Positions 20,451 through 31,771 of a DNA stretch of 64,000 nucleotides are shown here, one piece after another; the stretch's first letter is position 1, and each line of letters opens with the position of its first letter. The DNA comes from Chloranthus sessilifolius (Eukaryota > Streptophyta > Magnoliopsida > Chloranthales > Chloranthaceae), in contig CM037596.1 in NCBI GenBank assembly GCA_021018995.1, forward strand, positions 11,979,501 through 12,043,500, in the 5' to 3' direction. A program made the position numbers and the translations under genes. The notes beneath the pieces are model-generated. The model saw only the letters and a program-made list of their open reading frames with translations, ran no database searches and was not told the origin of the DNA.

Positions 20451-22181
20451 ACCCGATCAAATTCCGTAGATAGACGGAATTTCAGAAACAGGAGTCTATA
20501 TAACTAGAGTAGTTTTAAGTGAGATCTAAAAGACGATTTGGGATCAACCATTACAATCGTAAGTGTATCTTCCATCTTGTTCATTCATTAAAGGAATTTT
20601 AATTTGGTCAACATTGATATAATTTTTAAATGTTTGTTATACATTATTTTTGTTTCCTACATGCATAAATACCACCTTAATAGTTTTTGACATATATTTT
20701 TTAAATTATTATTTTTAATAATCTCAAATTTTTCCTAATTTTTTTTCTACTATTTTCCCTCTTTAATTTGCCGACTTATCAGACTTTTTCCTCTGCCGAT
20801 TCATTCATGAATTGTCAACCTAAATAGAGTTCTTTTCAATTTTTTTAGATGAAAGAATAAACATTTCCATTACCATCCCACATTAATACTTAATGAATCA
20901 GTGGAGGAGCATCCTGCATCCATTGGTTTTTGCTATCAAAATAGTTGATTGCATTGAATTAGACGATGGGAACGTTTATTCATCCCAATCTTCGACCCAG
21001 TAGATCTTGACATCATAACCTTTCTATCAGACGACCAAATGTTGATTCCATTTGGCACAGATTCTAAACGTAAGCTCGAGGATGCAGAGAATAAGTGTAA
21101 TTGCGATCATTGTGAAATAAGAGAAGGGTTCTCATTTTATTTTTGGGGAGGTGTTTCACTTGAAATCAACATCTGAACGTGTGATAAGTGGTTGCTCTCA
21201 AGATTAGTGACAGGGAAAATTAATATAAAAAAGATCGCAACTGTCTGATTCAAAAGGAGGTCAATGGTTTTAATACTGGAAGCCCGAGGATGCAGAGAAT
21301 AAATCTTTAGCTGCAAATACTAATACCCAATTATTGAATAATTTAAGGGTACCCCACAAACTGTTTGGTTGAAAATTTAAAAGCGTCATTTAGGCCAGCA
21401 ATCCTTTTCTCTGTCTCCTTATCTGATGCCACTTCACACTAATTACGAACATTTTAACTTTTAACTTTAGAGTATCTTTAAACCCATCCACCAAATCTTT
21501 GAATCCCCTCAAACTGAAACACATCGACCGCATAAAATCAAACGATGGAGATTGATTATCGTTCCAATTTATAACGCGATCAATCTTTAGATCATGGGTG
21601 TACCATCAGATGATCAATTTTTTATTTCATGTAGTTTACACCCATAGAAGTGATCTTAAAATCAATTTTTGGCGTACATGTAATGTTAAGGTCACTTTTC
21701 TGAGATGTGTGCCACGTGATATAAAACACTGACCGTCTCTGATGGTACGCCAATAATTCAAAATCCATTGTGTGAAAGATTAGGAGGATAAATGATCTCC
21801 ATCATCCGATTCAATTCAGTCAATGTGTTTCGGCATAGGCAAACTCAAAGATTCGATAGGTGGATTTAAAGGTACTCTTAGAAAGTAACTAAGTATTCTG
21901 GGCATGTCGACTCCAGGACCACTCCTTTCTCTTTCTCTTTTTTTTGTTGATAGATAGATGTCAGACCGAAAACGGGGGAAGAGGAGAAGGAAGCGAGCAA
22001 GAAGCTCTGACTTTCCCGCACCCACTAAACCCGAAAATACAAACCAAGGAAAACAAAACAGGGGAGAAAACTCTCAAACCTGACCCTACCAACATAAAAC
22101 CAAGCAAAAATAAAAATATATTTGCTAATCAACCAGAATTATTTCTTTGCTCGAGGAAAGTCTCACGTGGGTCGAAGTGCT
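20451..22181. other. Non-coding region, no gene seen
   Basis: AT-rich sequence without convincing coding potential, LTR pair or MITE ends that I could define. Two frames at 21,816-22,025 and 21,944-22,195 overlap in antisense and show no domain. The left edge continues the flank of the CACTA MITE and could still be SIRE LTR or leader. Confidence 0.5.
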
Positions 22182-22501
22182 ATGGTTTAAAATAGTATAA
22201 TCGGTCACTGGATCGGTCAGCTCAAAATCGATCTGGATCGGTATCTGCGGATCAGATCGGGCAATTCCAAAGCAAAAAAAAATTGAGGGTGAAAATAAAA
22301 TAGGTTAACATTTTTTTAGTGTAAGCTATCAAATAAGTTGTTCAAATCAGTCGCTGATGGTTCCAATTTAATATATGGAAGTCCATTGGCCGTACATTTG
22401 GACAAATTTCAGAATCACCATAAAAACGATACGACCTAGGGAATTGGTATCGTTTCGGCCAAAACTGATCCGGATCAGGATCGACTGAAATTTAAACCAT
22501 G
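22182..22501. mobile_element. MITE with ATGGTTTAAA terminal inverted repeats
   Basis: Begins ATGGTTTAAAATAG and ends TGAAATTTAAACCAT. The inner flanks are rich in GATCGG/CCGATC words in inverted arrangement (CGGTCACTGGATCGGTC near the left, GATCCGGATCAGGATCG near the right). About 320 bp with no ORF. I could not define a clear target duplication, so the superfamily is left open. Confidence 0.55.
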
Positions 22502-23389
22502 GGTCCGTCCAACACTCTCTCTCTTATAAAGTAAATACGGAGGGCATCTCCACTCCCGGAACACTCGTTTCTCTCTCATTCTTCCTCCTTGTCACGTAGA
22601 CGAGCCTCTTCTTCTATGCAAAAATGAGTCAAGAGTTCTTTCATAGTTCTATCATCTTTAGTATGTTTCAAACTCTTACGGTAATCTTTTCATCCCAACG
22701 GTAATTTTATAATAACTACAGAGACTTGAATGTCTTCTTCTATTGTGCTTCCTTCCGTCACAAGATTGTTGAAAATGATCTGCATCTAGTGCACTTGCTC
22801 CAAAAAAGATTTAAAATTAAATATCTTAAAATTAAATAACTCACTAAATATGTGCACACACCGGCTTCCTCTACTTTGTATTTCAATTCAAGAACCTCCC
22901 ATATTTCCTTTTTAGTCTTGTAAGATTGATAAATATCAAAGATAGAATCGACAAGAGAGTTGAGAATATAGCCTTTGTGGGTGTAATTCTCGCTTTCTCA
23001 TTTTGTACGGATTCTACCTTCTTTAAATGTTTCATCTTCATGTTCCGATGATGGTAAGTCTGTGGCAGCCCGGATTTCGGCGCTAAGGCCGAGGCCGGGA
23101 ACGGATCACTTTGCGTCACGCACAAAGGCACAACGGAATATAAGCGGAACCATTTCGAATCCGTAACGGAAACAAAATAATGAAACATCATTATCATTCA
23201 AAAACCCCAAAAGACGGTTCTAATTCCATAAGAAGGTCTATGGAAAGAGAACCGTTAAGAACCACCAGTGAGGACCCCTCCTTACCGAAACATGGTTCAA
23301 CAAAATTAATCATTTATATCGTATAGAAGTCATCTCTCTCTCCTTATCCAAAACAAAGCAAAATTTTAATACATAACTCAGGGCCGGAC

Positions 23390-23515
23390 CTACCCAGGTC
23401 TAGCACAAATGAAACAATCCTCGGGATGCGGCTCCTCTGAATCCTCGTCGGGGGAATAATCTGGATCTCCCCTCTCCGGAGGTTCTACTTCTATATCTTC
23501 TCCTGAACCTGAGAC
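23390..23515 (-). other. Acidic reading frame in LTR D, diverged member of the PPEEFF group
   Basis: Minus-strand frame reads SGSGEDIEVEPPERGDPDYS, then PDEDSEEPHPEDCF and a short tail before a stop at 23,390-23,392. Position in the LTR, acidity and the final (P)PED.F pattern match LTRs A, B, C and F, though the PPEEFF core is changed to HPEDCF. No start codon is obvious. Confidence 0.35.
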
Positions 23516-24450
23516 ATTAGTAATGGAATGAGCTTCATCCAAGCTCAGTAGGGAAAATCTCATAACATGCTTATCATAACATCAACACATATCTTATGGC
23601 ACAATGAAAATGAAGTAACTCCAAACACATGCAAAGTGGTAATTCTCACAGCCTTAACAAACACACATGCAATGCCAATGAGATTCATGCACAAGCTCAC
23701 GCTTTCATTCCGATATGGGAAAATAAACTTAAAGGTGCTTTACTTAAAGTAATAGAATGAGGAACTATAGCCTCAAGCCCCTGATGGAATACCCACCATC
23801 GTCACTCACATAAGTCATATGCACATATATCCAAGGCCCCATAGAATTGGGCACTTGGCCGAACGAAGTTACCGTTATACGGTAGGAGTCACATAGCACA
23901 TACACATATCACACAAAGGGTGCACGGATTGGCCGCCGTACCGGTCACGGATATCCTGCCGTGTCAGTCACGGTTATACCGCCGCGTCGGTCGTGTATTC
24001 ACATTACCTTAAATCGTAAGTGCATTTATATAGCTTGTCGCTGTGTAAAGTAATAATCGTAGTTTATATTAAAAATCGGAATGAAATGTGAAGGTTTCAC
24101 ATACCCATGTCACAAAGATTCTCGAAGGTTTCATAAGCTCTACATATTTTCAACTCACACGTGTCACATGCCACATTAGTTTGAATTCATATGCAGAAAT
24201 CACAGTCAAAGTGGAAAGTGCATCATATCACAACACACGTGTTAACGAAATCAATGCACATGATATCAAGTTTTCCCTACCTCACAGATCAGACCCGTGC
24301 TTGCTCAAGCCGTCATAAAGGTCGGGTCCCCTTTGTTCACGAAGCTTACCTAAACATGATTATTTTTATTTATTAGAACGAGGCAAAACACACTGCCAAA
24401 AGTCCCCGTGAAAACTCACGGTCAAAACTCACCAAACGATGAAATCTGGG

Positions 24451-24905
24451 AATTTCGATCGATCGAATCCTTATTTCGATCGATCAAAATCCACTTTCGA
24501 TCGATTAAAATAAATTTCGATCGGTCGATCTCTTCCAGAACTACTAAGCATATTCTTATTCGATCGGACGAATTTTTCCAATCGATCGAACGAAAATAAT
24601 TCGATCGATCGAAATAAATTTCGATCGGTCAAATTCCTCAGAGGGCATTTATCTTATCACAATTCGATCAGATGAATCCCAATTCGTTCGATCGAGATCA
24701 CATAATTCGATCGGTCGAATTCTCACAAAAATTTTCTAATGTTCTGTTTCTATACGAATCGTTCGATCGAACTACAGGTTCGATCGATCGAAAACTTTTT
24801 CGTTCGATCGAAGTCATTTTCGATCGAACGAATTTATCAAAATTTCATTTTTTTTCCCTTTTCTATCATTTCGATCGATCAAACCATAATTCGATCGATC
24901 GAAAT
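24451..24905. repeat. TTCGATCGATCGAA palindrome array in LTR D
   Basis: More than a dozen copies or near copies of TTCGATCGATCGAA or TTCGATCGGTCGAA occur with irregular spacers, for example at about 24,455, 24,477, 24,497, 24,514, 24,600, 24,617, 24,710, 24,760, 24,777, 24,800 and 24,889. Frames translating it give RSIDRSIE-type peptides and are not genes. Confidence 0.9.
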
Positions 24906-25263
24906 GAGCAGATTTAGCTTAATTTTTGGGTTTTCCACTCCCAATTACTTCTCACTTTGAATCCATCTCAATTCTTATGATTCCCATATAGATATACACT
25001 AATTCAACTCCACACTACAGATCAAAATACATTTTGCACACTCCTTACCTTGATTTCAAACGAACCCTCCTTCGTACTTTTAAGAACAGTTCGGGTTTTC
25101 TCTGAGTCCCAATAAATCAATTCGATCCTCGATCTAGCAGCTGCCTCCCTCCATGCCAACTGATCGATCTCATCAATTACGGACACTCAAAGCCTTAAGG
25201 TTATCCTCTCTCTTCTTAACTCTCTTTCACAGGCATTTAATATGCAATTAAATGCCTTTAGTT

Positions 25264-25275
25264 TCCTTTTATACC
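25264..25275 (-). promoter_or_regulatory. TATA box of LTR D
   Basis: Minus-strand AAGGTATAAAAGGAAAC lies about 215 bp into the LTR and is followed by an AG-rich leader. This places transcription start upstream of the palindrome array in this family. Confidence 0.55.
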
Positions 25276-25782
25276 TTAACCCTCATACTTTAGTGTAGGA
25301 CGGCTACACTGAAGGAACGTGTGTGAGGGTTTCAAACTCCCACATCCAGTCTTTATGAGATCAATCCGGTCCGTTGGATTTGATCTATAGACATTACATC
25401 ACTGTTAAAGGGGGTCCTCGGTGCATGATCCGTCGGTACACGCACCGAGTCTTACGGATCAAAGCTCAAAAGGTTGGGACGTTACAAAGTCAATAGTGAG
25501 AATGTATGCGATTTTCAAGTTTGTAAGTAGGAAGTGTACTTTTTATTGTCATCATTTAAAATTTGTGTCATTAAAGCATTCAAGTTTAGAGATCTTCCTG
25601 TTAGAGCGATCTATCACTTTTTGTGCCATGATAATATTGTCTTAAAATTATTGGAGGATTATACAATAAATGATAGAAATAGATCAAAAATGGCTTCAAG
25701 ACACGATTAGATCACTATCTTTAAGACAATATTTGTCCCCTCTATGTCAAAGGATAACGACAAATTCGCCTCGATGATACAA

Positions 25783-26320
25783 TGAAGCCTCGGTAATTCA
25801 CCAATTTGTCACACACTACGTTGCACTGTAGTGTGTGATCCAACGAAACGAAGACATAGAATTGCTCTGGTAGTCACATGAATTTCAAGGGCACAGATGT
25901 AGGATTCGAGATTTGCATGTGAATGAAAACCCCTCATAAGCGCAAAGTACACCTTAAAAGTGCCAATTGTGTCATTCACACATCGCACACGCACACGTGC
26001 GCGTGAGCGGCTGTTCCACTTTCAAGCAAAATAATATAAAATGTAAGCTTCCATATATATGATAAGAAACTTTCTTATAAACTAAAGAGGTGAGACTAAC
26101 TTTTTACAATACTTTCAAGTTTTGGTTGAAATAATTTCTCTCCAATACTTTTCAAAATTTAAATCACTTTTGACTTGAAAGTTATAGGTTCAAGATTGGT
26201 AAAAGTATGTTTTCCACATGAATCCCATTTAAAGTTAACCAAAACTTTAAATCTTAGTATATAATAAATAAATATTATTAATTTAATATAACAAATATTT
26301 ATTTGATTAAATATCCAACA
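25783..26320 (-). mobile_element. Copia LTR shared between pol (right) and gag (left)
   Basis: On the minus strand it starts TGTTGGATATTTAATC (26,320), directly after the purine tract at 26,321-26,335. It ends GAGGCTTCA (25,783), followed by TTGTATCATCGAGG, a decayed match to the usual tRNA-Met primer site. It therefore sits as 3' LTR for the pol on its right and 5' LTR for the gag on its left. It contains an 11-bp-stem hairpin and a CACGCACACGTGCGCGTG segment near 25,989. Confidence 0.65.
25809..25838. repeat. Perfect hairpin in copia LTR
   Basis: TCACACACTAC and its exact inverse GTAGTGTGTGA are separated by 8 bases. Confidence 0.8.
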
Positions 26321-26335
26321 TTCCTCCCCTATTTA
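26321..26335 (-). other. Polypurine tract of copia element
   Basis: Minus strand TAAATAGGGGAGGAA lies next to the LTR start TGTTGG. It marks the 3' end of the right-hand copy. Confidence 0.7.
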
Positions 26336-26849
26336 CAAAATAAAAATAATTAGAGTCAATCTTAAATCTGATAACCAAAGACAGTATATTTATGTATCCA
26401 ATTTCTTGAACACTTCTTGACTATTGTATGCGTAAATGAAGGTGTCTTAAGGAATTGAATCTTCACTTGGTGATAATATATCAAGGTTGATAAAGAACTT
26501 TAGTGATCTAATTTCTTGAACTAATTTTCTTGTATAATCAATCGTATAAATGACACACATAAGCAATCTAAGTTTCATTTCATTCCTACAACCAACACAA
26601 TTTATAGCCTTGTACTTATATCTTGGAAGCGGTCACACTTCTAAACTCGTATAGGTCAATTCTATCAGAAATCCTTGTAAATTAGACATTTCTACATTAT
26701 ATGTTATAGACTGATTAAGACAATTAACTCAACATCTTTATTATGTTAGAAGTACCACATTATTATTTGAGATTGTTTGAGTTGTATACTTACACTTTTA
26801 ATAATGTGCCATTATTTCTTATGATTTATTTTTTTCATTAAACCTTTAG
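26336..26849 (-). other. 3' non-coding part of the copia element
   Basis: AT-rich DNA between the end of RNase H and the polypurine tract. Nothing else recognised. Confidence 0.5.
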
Positions 26850-28800
26850 TTTTTAGACTATAGAAAATAGGTTGGGTTACCAATTTATTAGGCTTTAAAC
26901 CCATCATTTTTTATGTTTTAATTACCACATCTCTTGCAAGACTTTTTGTAAAAGGATTTGCTAAATTTGTGAAGGTCCTTATTGAATTTATAGTAGTTAC
27001 TCCTTCACGAAGTAATTGACTAATATAGTTGTGTCTTAGACTTATATGTCTAGACATTCCATTATAAACTTTGCTATAAGTTTTAAATAGTGCAGCTTCA
27101 CTATCACAGAATAAAGATATCGATGGTACAGGCTTAGGCCAAATAGAAATTTTTAATAATGAATTTTTTAACCACTCTGCTTCCTTGATCTATAATAAAT
27201 TTTGATTTCATAGTTGCATGTATAATGCATGTTATTTTTTTTATTCGCAAGAAATCGCGACACCTTAAAGAGTAAATACCCATCCACTCGTAGACTTTGA
27301 TTCATCTGAATCATTATTCCAACTAGCATTTGTGTATCATTCAAGTATTGTATGATAACCAACATAATATAATACATAATCCTTAGTTTTATTAAGATAG
27401 CTTAATACTTTATCAATTATTTTTCAATGTTCATGTCTAGAATTACTAGTATATCTACTTAATTTTCCTACTGCATAAACAATATCGGGTCTAATGTATT
27501 GAATAGCATACATCAAACAGCCAATTACTCTAGAATGTTCTACTTGAGATATACTTCTGCTATCGTTAGATTTTAATTTTACACTTTGATCAAAAGGTGT
27601 TGATGCTAGCTAATTTGTCATTATGTTTAAATTTCTTTAATACTTTTTCTATATAGTGTGACTGAGATAAATTAATATTCTTATCTCATTTAAATAATTT
27701 TATTCCAAGAATTACATCGACTTCACCTATATCTTTCATATCAAATTTTGAAGCAAATTTTTTTTTTTGTATTTTCAATACTTTCTAAATCAGTACAAAA
27801 AATTAAGAGGACATCAACATATAGGCAAAGTATCACACCTTTACCGTTTAATATTTTACTATAAATACATTTATCTGATTCATTAATTTTGAATCTATAT
27901 GATAAAATAATATTATCAAATTTTTTATGCCATTGTTTGGAAGCCTGTTTTAGACCATATAGGGACTTAATGAGTTTACAAAATTTATTTTCATATCCCT
28001 GTATTATTAACCCTTCTGATTATTCCATATATACTTCCTCTTTAAGTTCACCATTATAAAAGGTTATCTTAACATCCATTTGACAAACCTTGAGATTATA
28101 TATAGAAGCAATTACAAATAATATCTTGATTGAAGAAATCCTAACCACTGCAGCATAGGTATCAAAATAATCAATACTATGCTTTTGTTTAAAACCTTTG
28201 ACAACAAGTCTAACCTTAAACTTATTTATGGTGTCATTAGGATTAAGTTTTCTTTTACATTTCCATTTACAACTTATAGGTTTAGATCATTGTGGTAATT
28301 CTACTAATTCTCATGTATTTTTAGACACGATAGATTCTATTTCATTATTTATGGCTTCTTTCCAAAATGCGGAATCAATAGACGTAACAACTTTTAGGAT
28401 CTTTTTCGATATTCAAAATAAACTTTGTTTTCTTAGTTTTCTCATTTTTAATTTCTTTTACAAGATAAACATAGAAATCTGAACAAAAATTAGTGACTTT
28501 TTTAGATCTCTTCTTCTAGGTTCTATCTCTTCATCTTCACTACTAGAGAGATAAGGAGAATTAGAAGATTCTTTTAAGTCAAAGGATACAAGAGGTTTAG
28601 AAATACTAGAGAATTTATTTTCATAAAATAATGCATCTCTTGATTACAAAATTGAATCATTTTTAAAATTATTATTATACTCACATACAAAAAATTTATA
28701 TGTAGGATTATGAAGAGAATATCTCATAAAAAAAACATTTTATGGCTTTAGGACCCAATTTTTTTATACTAAATCTTATGACACACAATTAAACTAAGTC
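26850..28800 (-). pseudogene. Ty1/copia integrase C-terminus, RT and RNase H (Tnt1-like), heavily decayed
   Basis: Minus-strand homology runs through several frames. Near 28,760-28,600: IGPKAIKC, YSLHNPTYKFFVCEYN (integrase C-terminal part). 28,400-28,000: [77 protein letters not shown] (RT). 27,830-27,800: LCLYVDVLLIF, the YVDD box with the second Asp replaced. 27,500-26,900: DIVYAVGKLSRYTS, CDSEAALFKTYSKVYNG, MSRHISLRHNYISQLL, ANPFTKSLARDVV (RNase H). Many stops. It ends a few hundred bases before a PPT and LTR, in the right order for one element. Same Tnt1-like type as the gag to the left. Confidence 0.82.
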
Positions 28801-28984
28801 TTTATCCGCTATGCTCAAGCATGCTGGTTTGTGTGTTTAAAGGGTGAGAAGGGCTTGGATAGGGCTGGTTTCACACTATGTTGGACTAGAGATGATGGGG
28901 GAGTTCAATGGTGATGATGGATATGGGACTCAATGGCTAGATAAGAGGGGACTCAAGGTAAAGGCTTCTAATGGAAGTTGCTAT

Positions 28985-29023
28985 GAGGAAGAAGAAAAAG
29001 AAGAAGAAGAAGAAGAAGAAGAA
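28985..29023. repeat. (GAA)n microsatellite
   Basis: Near-perfect GAA/AAG run immediately left of the MITE. Confidence 0.9.
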
Positions 29024-29028
29024 TCTAA

Positions 29029-29241
29029 GGCTGTGTTTGGGTTAGCTTTTATAAGAGCATAATCAGCTCTTTTCCTACTCTGAGATAGAGCGACATAGAG
29101 CAATTTTCTCACTTAAAACAGCTTTTTATCAGATCAAATGAGGCAAGAAGCTGTATTACCAAATGTAAAAGTAGTTTTATGAAGGTGCCAAAAAGTGAAA
29201 GAGCTGCTCCTTACCCCAACAGAGCTAACCCAAACGCAGCC
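29029..29241. mobile_element. PIF/Harbinger (Tourist-like) MITE
   Basis: 213 bp. Terminal inverted repeats GGCTGTGTTTGGGTTAGCT and AGCTAACCCAAACGCAGCC differ at one position. They are flanked by a TAA duplication (29,026-29,028 and 29,242-29,244), the 3-bp target used by PIF/Harbinger. No coding sequence. Confidence 0.88.
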
Positions 29242-30527
29242 TAATAGAGAGAAGGTGGTCGAATTTTGTAAGTGGAGGGGCTAGAGCTTAATACTCTTGT
29301 AGGGAACAAGTTTGACAGGTGTCACAGGCCCTCTTCCCAACTCACGCACTCTCTCTCTCTCTCTTCCCATGGACCAAAGTCAAAGGGCGCGCCCAAAATT
29401 GTGGGACGCATTTGACCTCCTTTGTAACCTTTTGATGAGTCCAATTGTGGACTTTGGGGTCTTTTTGTGGTCCTCTCTTTTAGCAAAAGTCAAGATTCTC
29501 TTCATCTGGTACATGGTGCAAGGCTTTGAAATCCATTTTCTCACCATAGATTTTCCTAAGGTAAATCTAAATCTAAGGGTGAGAGATGTGATCAAAGTAT
29601 TCAATGGACAAAAGATGTGTTAGAACTTTAATTAAATTTTAATTTTTAATTTTTAAATAGAAAAAATTAATTGGAATGGCCCTTCAAGTTGGTTCTTATT
29701 TATGATGAATACCACCCTTCCATGCAAAACTCATACACTTTAAATCAAGTGTTAGCTATGTGGCTTCCATTAGATTTTAGAGTCCAAGTTTGACTTTGTT
29801 TATGAGCCATTATTTTGATGATCAATGAGATCTATACCATTGATGATGATCTTGACATCATCACCTTGTCTCAGTCCTATTTCGGGTCAAATCTCGGGTG
29901 AGGATCATTCACATGCCAATTCGGATTCTCAATGTGTGGCTTAAGATTGTGTGTGTGTGGCTTTTGAATTGCTATCACACCCATTGATTTAATGTGTGTG
30001 TTCTATGGGTGTCACTAGAAATAGCCTCTTTTCATCAAGCCCCTTACAGTGGATGCTCCATATTTTTGGAAGGACTAGACCTTAAGCTAGCTCCTGGTGC
30101 TTTCAGATCTTGTTGAGTCTCAATCAACTGGTTGACTGACCCTGATTTCTGAGGGGTGAGTATTACACTCGCACATGTGAGAAGTGTGAAGAAAAGATAG
30201 AGCTCGCACATGTACCCCGTGTGAAGAGATCGGCCTAGAAAGCTAAGTATTCTTTTTATTCAATCGCTAGTTGCTGTATTCAATAAGGGGATGCCACGTG
30301 TTAATATAAGAAGTAATGCGGCCTTTGAGAGACGTTGGGATGCCAAGTGTTGCTAAACGAGTAATAGTGAAGCTGTTGAGAAAAATAGCAAACTTTTTTT
30401 TTTTTTTCAAATAAAGGAAAACTGTCTTTAATGTTGAGTTATGAGTACCTTAATCTTATAAATGGGTTGATGAAAAAAATCTATGGGTGAAAATAAAGGG
30501 TACTCATATATTATCTTTATTTTTACA

Positions 30528-30673
30528 CACTACAAGAGATAAGATTATTAGCGGCAATCATAAATTGCCGCTATTAACACAAACACTATTGTTAATACTC
30601 TTGTCGCTAATAGTCTTATTAGTTTTTTTATTAATAGCGGCAGTTTTTTGCCGTAGTCTTATTTTTTGTTGTG
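30528..30673. mobile_element. CACTA-type MITE
   Basis: CACTACAAG at left, TTGTTGTG at right, TTAGCGGC and AATAGCGGCAG words inside, and a 3-bp duplication ACA (30,525-30,527 and 30,674-30,676). Same family as 17,063-17,224. Confidence 0.8.
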
Positions 30674-30992
30674 ACAATGAAGGTACTTTTGAGTTATAGG
30701 TAGATTCATTCATTCACAACTTACTTCCGCCCCTACATAATAAAAATTTTAAAAAAAACATTGAATGCTTGAAATTAAACAATGGAGGTCTTTTTTCCTT
30801 TAAAAGTATGCGCAAACAGTCTTCAGACCAATGTACCATATAAAAAAAAAAAGGTGAAAGAGAGTATCCGCCCGGGCGCACATGATGACTTGTGCACCCG
30901 GTCGCCATCCCACAGTTGCACAGTGGGTATTCCATCGGCATATGATGCGGCTCTCGATGCTATATACATGTTCGGGAAAATATTTAAATAAT

Positions 30993-31132
30993 TGTTTTAA
31001 GTCTCTGTAAAATAAGATCAAGCTTTTGAATTCATGATAAGCGTGATTTAAAAGTTTGATCTTATTTCACAGAGACTTAAAAGCATGAATTCATGATAAG
31101 CGTGATTTAAAAGCGTGAATTCATGATAAGCG
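30993..31132. repeat. Inverted repeat and short tandem repeat in LTR C
   Basis: TTAAGTCTCTGTAAAATAAG near 30,998 is the near-perfect inverse of CTTATTTCACAGAGACTTAA at 31,061-31,080 (arms about 27 bp in full). Three copies of GAATTCATGATAAGCG lie at 31,028, 31,087 and 31,115. Confidence 0.8.
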
Positions 31133-31283
31133 TTTCATCAATTTAAGTGCTTTTAAATTATTTATCAGTAAGAAAAATATACTTTGAATTATGTCATGAA
31201 AGATATGTGAGATGTGAAAAATATACATGCTATTATTTTTTCCTATTGAGCTATGATGTAGCTCACCCTTCGACTATACGTCA

Positions 31284-31376
31284 CAGATTCAGAGTTTGTT
31301 GCAGGACTTGGATCATGAGGACTCGGAGTACATTCCTGAGGAGGAGACCAAGCTCCCTCCTGAGGAATTCTTCTAG
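31284..31376 (+). other. Conserved short acidic reading frame in LTR C (…KLPPEEFF)
   Basis: The open stretch starts at the CAG of the shared CGTCACAG block and reads LDHEDSEYIPEEETKLPPEE then FF and stop at 31,374-31,376. It aligns with LTR A (SDPNYVSEEEYEIPPEEFF) and LTR F (DELEPPPEDFF). No ATG in this part. Confidence 0.45.
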
Positions 31377-31771
31377 CGGACTATGCTGCACTAGTTTGAT
31401 ATTTTTGATATCACATTTGTAAGGCTTGGTACGCCCAACCATTTTGTTTTTGTCGAGTCATTGTATAAATCATATGTTCTATTCTTTTTGCAAACCATGC
31501 ATTGTGACTTTTGTGTGTCATTCATGGTTCGGTTCGGTTCTTCTTGCCATGTGAGTAGCATGGGATTAGAACTATCTTTTGGTTATCTTTTGAGTTATCC
31601 TTATATAGAAATGAAGTTTTATTTCTTGATGACTCTATCTGTTGTTTAGATTTGTGCTTTGTTCCACTTTGCATGTGGTTGTACCAAGTGTTCTATGGGA
31701 TATACGGGGTATGGTCTTAAGGGCCGTACTGACGGTGCGGGTTTCCAATCGCGGAAATCTAGGCTGTCACA

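Larger units (their letters stand above)
23061..25486 (-). mobile_element. Solo LTR D, Tekay-like, inside copia gag
   Basis: On the minus strand it starts TGTAACGTCCC (25,486) and ends CCGGGCTGCCACA (23,061). A perfect 5-bp duplication AAGTC flanks it (23,056-23,060 and 25,487-25,491). It holds a TATA box (minus, about 25,269), an array of TTCGATCGATCGAA palindromes (24,451-24,905), GATATCCG-type short repeats (23,930-24,000) and an acidic reading frame at 23,390-23,515. It has no internal region, PBS or PPT, so it is a solo LTR. Confidence 0.92.
22555..25630 (-). pseudogene. Ty1/copia gag (Tnt1-like), interrupted by a solo LTR
   Basis: Start probably ATG near 25,628 (MAQKVIDRS). The gag core reads FNDTNFK, then two TGA codons where Trp-Trp would be expected, then VHFLLTNLKIAYIL up to 25,492. 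It resumes at 23,055 with ESENYTHKGYILNSLVDSIF and DIYQSYKTKKEIWEVLELKY, then decays to about 22,555. These strings are typical of gag in Tnt1-like plant copia elements. The break coincides exactly with the 2,426-bp solo LTR and its AAGTC duplication. Several stops and frameshifts make it non-functional. Upstream (right) are a decayed primer site and an LTR. Confidence 0.8.
28801..30527. other. Non-coding region with one MITE and a GAA run
   Basis: Less repetitive-looking DNA between copia and LTR C. It holds (GAA)n at 28,985-29,023 and a MITE at 29,029-29,241. Frames at 28,844-29,062 and 29,312-29,623 have no domain: the first reads into the GAA run and the MITE, the second has an antisense partner. 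A host origin for this stretch is possible but not shown. Confidence 0.4.
30990..31771 (+). mobile_element. LTR C, 3' part of a Tekay-like LTR
   Basis: The end AGGCTGTCACA (31,771) and the block GTAGCTCACCCTTCGACTATACGTCACAG (first half at 31,258, second half ending 31,286) match LTRs A and F. The left part is missing; no TGTAA start is seen upstream, so the boundary at about 30,990 is approximate. It contains the acidic frame at 31,284-31,376 and a small repeat cluster at 30,993-31,132. Confidence 0.7.

Noticed and set aside
23930..24000. CRISPR-like or satellite repeat from GATATCCG-type units
   Set aside because: Units are few, short and variable, and recur at the same place in related LTRs (61,440-61,550). 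They are part of the LTR. CRISPR arrays are not expected in a plant nuclear genome.
24408..24960. Overlapping RSIDRSIE-rich frames as a repeat protein
   Set aside because: Direct by-products of the TTCGATCGATCGAA array, open in more than one frame.
28844..29062. 72-codon acidic ORF
   Set aside because: It reads through a (GAA)n run and into a MITE. The Glu-rich part is a microsatellite.
29312..29623. 103-codon ORF as a possible host gene
   Set aside because: No domain, no promoter or splice context, and an equally long antisense frame. Not supported as a gene.
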